Below are positions 7,213-18,800 of a stretch of DNA of 64,000 nt, in pieces. Origin of the DNA: Gemmatimonadota bacterium (lineage in GTDB: Bacteria > Gemmatimonadota > Gemmatimonadetes > Longimicrobiales > Gaopeijiaceae); NCBI GenBank assembly GCA_007126575.1, contig SLBA01000016.1:1-64000 (forward strand), in the 5' to 3' direction. The notes under the pieces were generated by a model. That model was not told the origin of the DNA. It searched no databases and was given only the letters and a program-made list of their open reading frames with translations. The stretch's first letter is position 1, and each line of letters starts with the position of its first letter. The position numbers and the translations under genes were made by a program.

Positions 7213-8562
7213 ATGAGCCAGACGCTCCTCCTCGTCGACGACGACACCACCATCCTGAACTCGATCGGCCGCTACCTCGAGAGAGATGGCTTCGAGGTCC
7301 TGCTCGAAACCCGAGGGCACCCCGCCCTGGCCACCTTCGAGGCCCATCGCCCCGAGGTGGTGCTCCTGGACCTGAAGCTTCCCGACGTGGAGCACCTCGA
7401 GATCCTCGAGCGACTGCGCGACTGGAATGCGTCGGTGATCCTTCTGACCGGGCATGCCGACGTGCCCACCGCCGTCGAGGCGATGCAGCTCGGGGCCGAG
7501 AGCTTCCTGGCGAAGCCGGTCGAACTCGACCACCTCTCCGCCGTCCTGAAGCAGGTGCTCGAGAAGAACCGGCTCCTCCGCGAGAACGAGCGCCTCCGGC
7601 AGGGAGGGACCGCGGCCGAGGGCCTCGAGGCCCTCGGGGTTTCCCGGGGGATGAGGGAGCTCGCCGAGCAGATCGAGATGCTCTCGGCTTCGGAGCGGAC
7701 CACCGTCCTGCTGACCGGTGAGAGCGGGACCGGGAAGGGGTGGGTAGCCCGGATGCTGCACGGCCTGAGTCCCCGGGGACGGCGGCCCTTCGTCGAGGTG
7801 AACTCGGCCGGCCTGACCCCCACCTTCCTGGCCTCGGAGCTCTTCGGCCACGAGAAGGGGGCCTTCACCGACGCCCGCGAACGGCGCGACGGCCTCTTCC
7901 TCGAGGCGGACCGGGGCACCCTCTTCCTGGACGAGATCGGGGAGATGAGTCTCGACATCCAGCCCCGCCTGCTGAACGTGCTCGAGACCCGCAGCTTCCG
8001 GCGCCTCGGGGGGAGCGAGGAGCTCCATGCCGACGTCCGGCTGATCGCTGCCACGAACCGGAATCTTTCGGAGCGGGTCGAGGACGGTCGCTTCCGCGAG
8101 GACCTCTTCTACCGACTCAATGTGGCCTCGCTCCACCTGCCTCCCCTGCGGGAGCGGACCGACGACGACCGCCTGGCACTCCTGCACGGGCTGCTGGCGG
8201 GGCTGCGAAAGGAGATCCCGGGGAGCGCCGATCGGATCCACGATGACGCCCTCGACGTCCTCCTCTCCTACCGATGGCCGGGGAACATCCGCGAGATGCG
8301 AAACACGCTGGAGCGGGCGCTCATCTTCTCGGCCGGGGGTGAAGAGATCCGGCGGACCCACCTGCCGGCCGACCTGGTCCGGCGGGGGGGAACCTCACGC
8401 TCGAAGGGATTTCAACCCAGAACGCTCGAGGCCGTCGAGGCCCGCCACATCGAGCGCACCCTCCTGCATCACCGGGGAAACCGGACGCACGCGGCCGACG
8501 ACCTGGGGATCGCTCGGACGACCCTGATCAACAAGATTCGCAAGTACGAACTGGACCTGTAG
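7213..8562 (+). CDS. NtrC-family sigma-54-dependent response regulator
   Basis: The product is 449 aa with the three classical domains. The receiver (1-118) has DDD at 10-12, phospho-acceptor Asp53 and Lys101. The AAA+ domain has Walker A GESGTGKG (169-176), Walker B LFLDE (237-241), an arginine-rich sensor region and the sigma-54 contact loop. A Fis-type helix-turn-helix closes the C-terminus (about 410-449). The contact loop reads GAFTDA (216-221) instead of the usual GAFTGA. It lies 63 nt downstream of the usher-like gene, with a GGAG ribosome-binding site. No cognate kinase is adjacent. With the -24/-12 promoter at 2372 it is the obvious candidate regulator of the appendage operon. The last 35 nt overlap the convergent hydrolase gene. 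Confidence 0.93.
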   Translation: MSQTLLLVDDDTTILNSIGRYLERDGFEVLLETRGHPALATFEAHRPEVVLLDLKLPDVEHLEILERLRDWNASVILLTGHADVPTAVEAMQLGAESFLAKPVELDHLSAVLKQVLEKNRLLRENERLRQGGTAAEGLEALGVSRGMRELAEQIEMLSASERTTVLLTGESGTGKGWVARMLHGLSPRGRRPFVEVNSAGLTPTFLASELFGHEKGAFTDARERRDGLFLEADRGTLFLDEIGEMSLDIQPRLLNVLETRSFRRLGGSEELHADVRLIAATNRNLSERVEDGRFREDLFYRLNVASLHLPPLRERTDDDRLALLHGLLAGLRKEIPGSADRIHDDALDVLLSYRWPGNIREMRNTLERALIFSAGGEEIRRTHLPADLVRRGGTSRSKGFQPRTLEAVEARHIERTLLHHRGNRTHAADDLGIARTTLINKIRKYELDL

Positions 8563-9589
8563 AGATGAGGCCCGGAAGGGGCATGATCCACTCTCCCCCT
8601 TCGGGCAGGGCCCCTTCTACCCGGCGAATGAAGGCATCGATGTCGGTGCCCGGTGAGAGCCTGAGCCCCTCGGTGCGGGGCCTGAAGAAGTCCTCCCAAT
8701 GTCCCAGGATCACGCGCCGCGGGGCCAGGTGCCCCACGATCGCCTCCGGATACCCGTTGACCTGCTCGGCGCCGGGGACGCAGACGATCATCAGGTCCAC
8801 CCCCTTTCGGTCGGGCAGGCGGGGCGGGAATCCGGCGGGGGGTTCCGCGGCCGCGTCCTGGTAGTGGATCCGGTAGACGGGCTCTCCATCCGGCCCAAGC
8901 AGATCGATGAGGAAGGCCAGCGTCTGGCCCTCGAGCCACCCCGAAGCCCGGTCGGGGAGTCCCTCGAGAGGCTCCACGTGATGGCCGGCGAAGAGATTCA
9001 GCTCCATGTAGTGCGGGGCGTGTTCGGAGCGCAGGGCCATGAAGCGGATCGAGCCCCCCTCGACCTCGATCCACTCTCCGGCCGCGCCTGCATCTCCCGC
9101 CTGATCCTCGACCGAGACGAGTCGGCCCGGGTCGAGCTCCGGGTCCCCCGTCAGCGTATGGATCGTGCTCAGACTCCCGTACACTCGGGCCGAAGGGGCT
9201 CGGACCCGGGCGATGTAGGGAACGTCGAGGAGGTGGTCGTAGTGCCCGTGCCCCACGAGGATCGCCGAGACGTCTTCGACCGGGGGGAGGAAGGTGTCGA
9301 CCAGCGCCGTGTCGGTCTCGATCCGGCCGAGGGCCACGTCGAGCATTCCGGGATTGGAGAAGAACGGTGCGGTCAGGAGCGCCGATTCCCCATGGCGGAT
9401 CAACCAGCCCCCGACGCCCAGGTACTCGAGGTGGAGGCCGTCGGGCGCTCCCTCGCAGCAGGGCGCCTCGACGGGGCGCTGGATCGGGGTCACCGGGAGC
9501 TGTTCGACCGGGGTGCGGCAGGCCGCAAGCGCAGCCACCGTGCCGAGGCCGATGCACGCGCCCCGAAGAAGGGTCCCCCGGTGGCTCAC
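8528..9589 (-). CDS. Metallo-beta-lactamase-fold hydrolase lipoprotein
   Basis: The product is about 353 aa. The GTG start at 9589 overlaps the TGA of the upstream aminotransferase gene (GTGA), pointing to coupled translation; a start at 9634 would lack the signal peptide position. Residues 1-24 form a lipoprotein signal (LAAC, Cys24). The metal-binding motif HGHYDH (H114, H116, D118, H119) identifies the metallo-beta-lactamase fold, and GHWEDFF near the C-terminus could supply a further ligand. The substrate cannot be read from sequence. It resembles periplasmic or membrane-attached hydrolases of the UlaG/NAPE-PLD type rather than true beta-lactamases. It ends convergently, overlapping the response-regulator gene by 35 nt. 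Confidence 0.82.
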   Translation of the reverse strand: MSHRGTLLRGACIGLGTVAALAACRTPVEQLPVTPIQRPVEAPCCEGAPDGLHLEYLGVGGWLIRHGESALLTAPFFSNPGMLDVALGRIETDTALVDTFLPPVEDVSAILVGHGHYDHLLDVPYIARVRAPSARVYGSLSTIHTLTGDPELDPGRLVSVEDQAGDAGAAGEWIEVEGGSIRFMALRSEHAPHYMELNLFAGHHVEPLEGLPDRASGWLEGQTLAFLIDLLGPDGEPVYRIHYQDAAAEPPAGFPPRLPDRKGVDLMIVCVPGAEQVNGYPEAIVGHLAPRRVILGHWEDFFRPRTEGLRLSPGTDIDAFIRRVEGALPEGGEWIMPLPGLISTGPVRTCESC

Positions 9590-10479
9590 CCCCCGTCGAG
9601 CTCCGACGCGTCGGGGTCCAGCGCGACGCCACACTCCCGGGCAATCAGCTCCCGGAACCCCTGCATCAGCTCGAGCGTGACCGGGCCGACCCGGCCCTCA
9701 CCGACCGGCTGCCCGTCGAGCTCGACCGTGGGGCGAATCTCGGTCGTGGTGCCGGTGAAGAAGATCTCGGAGGCGCACGCGAGTTCCGCGATCGGGATGG
9801 CCCGCTCCTCGACCGGGACCCCCCGGGCCCGTGCGACCTCGAGTACGACCTCGCGCGTGATCCCCGGAAGGATCTGGTTCGAGGCCGGATGGGTGGCGAC
9901 GACATCGCCGAATACGGCAAAGACGTTGTTGTGCGCCCCCTCGAGGGCGAGACCGTCTCGCACCATCAGTGCGTCGGTCGCGCCGGCCTGGCGGGCCTCC
10001 TCCTGCGCCAGGACGCTGGGAAGGAGCTGGATCGTCTTCAGGTCGCAGCGCGTCCAGCGTCGATCCGGCACGGTCACCGCGTTGAATCCGCGCATCCAGC
10101 GCTCCACCCCGGGGCGCTCGAAGGCCTTGGCGTAGGCGAAGACGGTCGGTGTCGCCGGGGGATCGGGGAAGGCGTGGGAGCGCGGGGCCACACCCCGGGT
10201 GATCTGCAGGTACACCATCGACATCGTGTGGTCCTGGAGCCCGCACCGCTCCAGCAGCTCCCGGTGAATCGCAGGCAGGGGCTCGACGTCGAAGTCGATG
10301 CGGAGCGCTCCCAGCCCGCGGGTCAGGCGCCGGAGGTGCCCGTCCATTCGCAGTGGACGCCCCCCGTAGAAGGGGGTGACCTCGTAGAGGCCATCGGCAA
10401 AGAGAAACCCCCGATCCTCGACCGGAATCATGGCCTCGGATCGGGGGATGAACTCTCCGTTCAGGTATACGGGGTCCAT
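9586..10479 (-). CDS. dat: D-alanine aminotransferase (class IV PLP enzyme)
   Basis: The product is 297 aa of the class IV aminotransferase family. RWTRCDLKTIQLL at 141-153 contains the PLP lysine (Lys148) and closely parallels the RWLRCDIKSLNLL motif of bacterial D-alanine transaminases. The downstream LEGAHNNVF and ILPGITREVVL blocks bind the cofactor phosphate. Such enzymes interconvert D-alanine and pyruvate with D-glutamate and 2-oxoglutarate, feeding peptidoglycan precursors; a ddl gene lies elsewhere in the window (54549). A branched-chain or 4-amino-4-deoxychorismate lyase role is less likely given the RCDLK motif. It sits 8 nt after pspA and is coupled to the downstream hydrolase. 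Confidence 0.85.
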   Translation of the reverse strand: MDPVYLNGEFIPRSEAMIPVEDRGFLFADGLYEVTPFYGGRPLRMDGHLRRLTRGLGALRIDFDVEPLPAIHRELLERCGLQDHTMSMVYLQITRGVAPRSHAFPDPPATPTVFAYAKAFERPGVERWMRGFNAVTVPDRRWTRCDLKTIQLLPSVLAQEEARQAGATDALMVRDGLALEGAHNNVFAVFGDVVATHPASNQILPGITREVVLEVARARGVPVEERAIPIAELACASEIFFTGTTTEIRPTVELDGQPVGEGRVGPVTLELMQGFRELIARECGVALDPDASELDGG

Positions 10480-10487
10480 GCGCTGGC

Positions 10488-11357
10488 TCAGTTCGGGTCT
10501 CGGTTCTCAAGGCGGTCGAACTCCTCGAGCAGCTCCGCCTCCTGGATCTCGCCTTCGTGCGCCTTCGCCTCGGCCGCCTTCCGGCGATCGAAGTCGGAGA
10601 TGGAGTTGGCGTCGGGATCGACGGCCTCGTCGTCTTCCGCCTCTTCACCGGCCTGAAGCTGACGCCGTTCCTCTCCGGCGGGTCCGAGCAGACCCATCTC
10701 CCTTTTCAGGGCAAGGAGACGACCATCCATGTCGTCGCCCGTCTCCAGCTGGCGGAACTCGTCTTCGAGGGTGTCTCCGGTCAGCGCTTCGGACACCTCG
10801 GCCGAGGCCAGGCTGCGCCGCTCCGACTCCTCGATCTTCTCGGCCATCCGGTTGAACGCGTCGAATGCCGACGTGTCGGAGAGCCCCGACATCGTCTCGT
10901 GGATCCGCTTCTGGGCCTGCGCGCGCTTCTGCTTGGCGATCAGGAGGTTCCGCTTGCGCTTGGCCTCTTCGATCTTGTCGTTCAGCTGCTTCAGCGAGGC
11001 CTTGAGCTTCTCGGTCTCCTGCGCCTGTCCCTGCCAGGTCTGCTCCAGGGCGTGGCCCCGGTCGGCGTGTTCCTGGTGGCGAAGGAGCGCCTGCTTGGCC
11101 AGGTCGTCACGACCTTCCTGGACCGCGAGCATGGCCCGCCGCTCCCAGTCCTTGGCCTGCTTCATCTCGTCTTCGAGCTGTGACCGGAGCTTTCGCTCGT
11201 CGGCGATCGCGGCCGCGACCTCGCGCTTGGCCTTCGCCAGCTGGTCGCGCATGTCGAGAATGATCTGGTTCAGCATCTTCTCGGGGTCTTCGGCCCGAGC
11301 GATCAGATCATTGATGTTGGACCTGAAGAGGGTCGAAATCTTTGAAAATATGCTCAT
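10488..11357 (-). CDS. pspA: PspA/IM30 family membrane-stress protein
   Basis: The product is 289 aa. It begins MSIFSKISTLFRSNINDLI, the amphipathic membrane-binding helix of PspA proteins, followed by EDPEKMLNQIILDM and a long alpha-helical coiled coil to about residue 220. The remaining C-terminal tail is acidic and longer than in E. coli PspA (about 220 aa). PspA/IM30 proteins coat and remodel damaged inner membranes as ESCRT-III-like polymers. No pspF, pspB or pspC gene is nearby. It is instead coupled to a YbjN-like gene 3 nt upstream and to dat 8 nt downstream, a layout that suggests constitutive or differently controlled envelope maintenance. Confidence 0.93.
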   Translation of the reverse strand: MSIFSKISTLFRSNINDLIARAEDPEKMLNQIILDMRDQLAKAKREVAAAIADERKLRSQLEDEMKQAKDWERRAMLAVQEGRDDLAKQALLRHQEHADRGHALEQTWQGQAQETEKLKASLKQLNDKIEEAKRKRNLLIAKQKRAQAQKRIHETMSGLSDTSAFDAFNRMAEKIEESERRSLASAEVSEALTGDTLEDEFRQLETGDDMDGRLLALKREMGLLGPAGEERRQLQAGEEAEDDEAVDPDANSISDFDRRKAAEAKAHEGEIQEAELLEEFDRLENRDPN

Positions 11358-11360
11358 TGG

Positions 11361-11762
11361 TCATCCCTCCACGGGCGCGGAGGCGAGGGTCTTGATCCGC
11401 TCCATATGGCCGGACGCGGCCATCTGGAGGCTTTCGAGCGCCGCCTGGAGATCCGAAAAGTCCAGGGATTCCAGCTGGAAGGTGTGGCCAAGGATGAGCT
11501 CTCCTTCCTCGATGCCGTACGCGCCATGCACCACATCGGCCGCGTTCATCTCCAGCAGGGTTCGATAGAGGTCTTCCCGAGGCGTTCCGTCCTTCGGGAG
11601 ATCCATCACCTTCATTCGGAGAATGAGCAGAGGGGGTGAGTGGTTCACCACGATCGGAAGGTCGTCGGTACGACTTCGTACCAGGTACATTCCCTCCGCC
11701 ACCTCCTCATGTTCCACATCCATTCGGATGAGGAAGCTCTCCAGGTCTTCTCTCGTCACCAT
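11361..11762 (-). CDS. YbjN/CesT-like small protein, partner of PspA
   Basis: The product is 133 aa from the ATG at 11762; a start at 11807 would add an unconserved Arg/Gly/Pro stretch. The pattern is MVTREDLESFL, then short beta strands with LPIVVNHSPPLLILRMKVMDLP, then LYRTLLEMNAADVVHGAYGIEEGELIL, and a closing helix. This is the alternating layout of the YbjN / type-III-chaperone-like fold. It has no signal peptide or membrane segment, so it is cytoplasmic. It is the first gene of a tight operon (ybjN-like, pspA, dat, hydrolase), which suggests it works with PspA, perhaps as a folding or regulatory partner. The fold assignment rests on pattern only. Confidence 0.65.
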   Translation of the reverse strand: MVTREDLESFLIRMDVEHEEVAEGMYLVRSRTDDLPIVVNHSPPLLILRMKVMDLPKDGTPREDLYRTLLEMNAADVVHGAYGIEEGELILGHTFQLESLDFSDLQAALESLQMAASGHMERIKTLASAPVEG

Positions 11763-11951
11763 TTCACCCCTCCGTGGTCCGGTCGGCGCCCCGGAGCGCC
11801 GACACATTCAGATGGCCACCTCCGCCGGGCGGGGGTGGGCTCGGGACCCCGAAGCCGCACTCCCGGTGTCCCCTTCCCTATCGAATACGTACGAAGGGGT
11901 GGGGACGATTCATTCGAACGTCCCTACAATACGGTGTTGGAGGTCCGTCCG

Positions 11952-14843
<2,892 letters not shown>

Positions 14844-15677
14844 CTAGAAGGTCCCCCGCAGCTCCCTGAGCGCCGCGATCCGATCCTCGGTGGGGGGATG
14901 GGTCCGGAAGAGCTTCGTCATCCCGCTCATGGCGCCACCCCGCAGCGGATTCACGATCGCCAGCTGCGCTCCGGCTGCGTTCACATCCATCGGGATCTGG
15001 TTCGCCGCGCTCTCGAGTCGCTGAAGGGCGTTGGCGAGACCATCGGGGGAGCCCGCGATCCGGGCCCCCGTCTCGTCGGCCTGGAACTCGTTGGTCCGCG
15101 AGATCGCCATCTGGATGATGATGGCCGCCAGCGGGCCCAGGATCATGATCAGGATCATGACGATCGGATTCCGGTTCTCGCCCCCGCCGAAGAAGATCCC
15201 CCACCGGGCGATCATCGTGATCGCACCCGCCATGACCGCCCCGATCGTGGAGACGAGCATGTGGCGGTGCTTGATGTGGGCCAGCTCGTGCGCGATCACT
15301 CCGGCGAGCTCGTCCCGGCTCATCAGCTGCATGAGCCCCGCGGTGACACACACCACTGCGTGCTTGTGGCTGCGGCCGGTGGCGAATGCGTTCGGCTGCT
15401 GCTTCGGAGCGATCGCCACGATCGGCATCGGGAGGTCCGCGCGGCGCCGGAGCTCGTCGACCATGTCGAAGAGCTCGGGGGCGTCCTCGCGCTCGATGAT
15501 CTTCGCCTTGTACATGCGAAGAACGAGGCGGTGGCTGAACCAGAACATCCCGACGTTCATGACCACGGCCCCACCGAAGAACCACATGGCCATACCCGGT
15601 CCCCCGATCTGTCCGCCGAGGAGGACCAGGAAGACCGTCATCACCGACATCAGGAGGAAAACTTTCAATTGATTCAT
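14844..15677 (-). CDS. htpX: HtpX, membrane zinc metalloprotease
   Basis: The product is 277 aa of the M48B family. It has two N-terminal membrane helices (about 5-24 and 28-48), the zinc motif HELAH at 130-134, and the third ligand in the NEFQADE segment after a second hydrophobic pair (about 145-200). NAFATG near 96-101 is also typical. HtpX degrades misfolded inner-membrane proteins with FtsH in E. coli. It opens a unit with uvrA immediately downstream. About 160 nt separate it from the end of tamB, enough for a promoter, though I see no clear -35/-10 pair. Confidence 0.96.
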   Translation of the reverse strand: MNQLKVFLLMSVMTVFLVLLGGQIGGPGMAMWFFGGAVVMNVGMFWFSHRLVLRMYKAKIIEREDAPELFDMVDELRRRADLPMPIVAIAPKQQPNAFATGRSHKHAVVCVTAGLMQLMSRDELAGVIAHELAHIKHRHMLVSTIGAVMAGAITMIARWGIFFGGGENRNPIVMILIMILGPLAAIIIQMAISRTNEFQADETGARIAGSPDGLANALQRLESAANQIPMDVNAAGAQLAIVNPLRGGAMSGMTKLFRTHPPTEDRIAALRELRGTF

Positions 15678-15796
15678 TCTAGCTCACTCTTACTGTTCTG
15701 ATGTGTTCATCATCGAGGGATCGCACGCGGGTCGCCACATCCTGCCGGAGTCCGGCCATGTCCCGATCGCGGGCGATCTTGCTTTACACCGCAGGG

Positions 15797-15813
15797 GGCT
15801 TTCGGTGCCCCTT
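15797..15813 (-). terminator. Possible hairpin downstream of tamB
   Basis: On the minus strand GGGGC and GCCCC flank a 7-nt loop, 24 nt after the tamB stop. No T-run follows, so it is at best a weak or factor-dependent terminator for the long minus-strand gene run. Confidence 0.25.
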
Positions 15814-15837
15814 CGCCCCGCTCGGCACCCCTCCCGT

Positions 15838-18800
15838 TCAGTACCCCCACTCGCGGTAGAGTTCGAGGCCGAAGATCCGGGTGAGCTGCAGCCCCGCATC
15901 GCCGAACGAGTAGACCCCCTCGCGTCCGAAGCGGTCCTCGACGAAGGCCTCGAAGGTCCAGGTGTCGGTGAAGCGCCACTCCAGCCGCGCACCCGGGATC
16001 TGGGCCTGTCCGCCCCCCATCCCCCCCAGGGGTCGCAGGACCATGGCGAGGAAGAGATCCTGCGCCAGGTACTGCCCCACCTCGATCTGGGTGTCGGCAA
16101 AGGCGCCTCCGAACCCGCCCATCGACGCGCCTCCGGCGTCCCGGGTCTGCGTGATCGCGAAGTAGTCGATCCCGATCTGCTGCGCCACCACCGTCGAGAG
16201 TTGTCCCGCCAGCGTTCCGATTCCCACGCTCACTCCCGCACCCGCAGCTCCCTGAAGCGCCGACGCCTCTCCGGAACCGAGGGCGAACGACGGCCGGCCG
16301 AAGAGCAGATAGCTGATCAGATCGGACTCCGCGATCGGTGGCTGGGCCTCGGACTGCAGGCCGATGCGGAGGGCGAGAAGGGGCCCTTCGACCACCGCCA
16401 CGATGTTCAATGGCTCCTGGCCCTCACGCCTCAGGCGGTGAACCGCACGAAAGTCCAGTGTCGGGTTGATCCCGGGGGTCCCGACGAACTCGACGACCCC
16501 CTCCTGGACCTGAAACTGGCGACCGAGAACATTGTAGTTGCCCCGGATCGCCTCCAGCGAGCCCACCAGGAGGATCTCCCTCTTGGGGCGATCGAAGGTG
16601 ACGATCAGGTCCCCCCCGATCTCGACATTCATCTCTCGGCTACGCAGCCAGAAGTCCCGCTGGATCTCGAGGTCGACATTCACCACCAGGTTGTTGAGGA
16701 AGGGGTTCTGCGCCGCCTCGACCGCCGGTCGGTCGGCGACCAGCGTCGTGTCGACCACGTCGAAGATCGCCGGGTCGGTGAGATCGACGATCTCTGCGGT
16801 CCGAGCGAACTCCTCGAGGAACATCACCCCCTGCTCCACCCGGACCTGCCCACCGATTCGCGGCGCCTGGAAGCGCCCCGTGAGGGTGACTTCGCCCCCG
16901 ATCCGTGCCTCGAGGTCGCGCCGCTCGGTGGCCTGGAACCCGGACGCGCTGATCCGCAGATCGAACCCGGGATCCGTCAGGTCGTTCAGGTCGACGGTCC
17001 CGCTCACCCGGGCGAGTCCGCGGGATCGGGCCTGCCCCGTGACCGTGACCACGCCGTCGGTCGACAGCTCGAAGTCCGCCTCGATCTCTCGCGGGCGAAG
17101 TCCGATCTCGGGGATCGACATGCCTCCGCCGGCCAGGTGCAGGGACCCGGATGGGCGCAGATCGCTGGGCTCCCCGCGCAGCTGGATCCGCCCGTCGAAG
17201 ACCCCTTCGATCTCTTCGATGCCCTCGAGGAACGCCAGGAGCGTCGCGGCCGGGAGCGCATCGATCTCGAGAGTCACGTCGACGCTCCGGTCGGGAAAGC
17301 GATCTTCGACCTCGCGGAAGGCCAGGTTCACCGGGTAGTTCCCGTCCGCGGTCAGGAGACGCTGCCCCTCGTGTTCCACATCGAGCCGGGCGCGGACCAG
17401 TTGGTCGCCGTACGAAAACGTCCCCTCGACCCGGTCCAGATCGGTTCCGCCGATGTTAAGGTACTGCCCGAGGATCTCGCCCTCCATTTCCGGCGATCCC
17501 GCGGGCCCCTCGACCCGCAGCGAGAGGTCGAGCAGCCCCGAGGGCGGATTCTCGATCCGGGCGAGGTGCCCGAGTCGGTTGAGGTCGAGCCGCTCGGTCT
17601 CGAGGGTGAAGCTCGTCATTCCCTCGAGGTCGACGACCCCGTCGGCCCGGATCCGCACCGGAGCGTCGTCCGGATCGTCCGGATCCCCGGCGGACTCGGG
17701 TCTGCGAATCTCGAGGTCGACCACCTCGTACCGTCGATCCCCGATGTGCAGTCGAGCGGGCCGCACGAGACTCCACTCCACCGGGTCCATCTCGAGGACC
17801 AGGGAGCGCAGATCGATATCGATCCCCGTGGAGTCCTGCCGGAATCGGGCGTCGGCGTGGTAGGATTCGCCGGGCTCCCGAAGGATGTCCAGGTCGACCT
17901 CGCCCTCACCTCCGGCCCATCGGGCCTCGGCCACGCCCTGCTCGAAAGTCCAGTCCCGCCAGCCCCAGTCCGCCAGATCGGCGATCCCCTCGATCGAGAC
18001 CAGCTCGAACTCGGTGAGATGACCGATCGCGTCGATCCGCCCCCGCTCCAGGACCGCCTCGGACCACCGGAAGCGCTCCACATCGGCGAATCCGCGGAAG
18101 TCCAGATCACGAAGACCCCCGCGGAGTTCGAGCTCTCCGGACGCCGTGCCATCGAGGAGCCGACCGTTCATGGCGGCCAGCGTGTCCGGGTCGATCCCGT
18201 CCCAGCGAAGGGTCTCGAGTTCGAGTGCGCTCAGGGTATCGGCCTGAATGATCGTGTCTCCCATGAGGAGCGGACGCAGTTCGCTCAACTCGGGAATCGA
18301 CCACGCAAAGGCCATCTCGCCGGCACCGGCGTCCTCCCGTAGCCCCAGGGTACCCGATCCCGTCGCCTCGCCGGCCGGAGACGTCACGAACAGGTGATGC
18401 AGCCGCAGCTCTCCCCCGATCGCCTCGAGGTCGAACTCGGCCCGATCGACGAGGGCATGGCCGGAGCGGCTGTCTTCGAGCCGGACCCATGCGGTCCCCT
18501 CGATCGTCTCGAGATCGAGCCCACGCCCCTCCACCTCGACCTCGCCGCGGATCACCGTCGGCTCGGGAAGGTTGGTCAGAAACGCGGTCAGGTCGAGTTC
18601 GCTCGACGAGGCCGTGAAGGCGTACCCCCGCGCCAGATCGGTCACATCGCCACGGGCGTCGAGGGTCAGTGCACCGCCCCTCGTGTTCAGGCGGGTCGAG
18701 AGCTCCAGGTCGGAGAGGAATCCACTGACCCGGTACTGGCCGCTGATCGGCCCCTCGATCGGCAGGTCGAGGTCGAGGGCGGCGGCGAGTCCGGTCAGGT

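Noticed and set aside
8699-10135. Long plus-strand open frame opposite the hydrolase and dat genes
   Set aside because: It is antisense to two well-supported genes and has no protein-like hydrophobic or motif pattern; such frames arise from the high GC at third codon positions.
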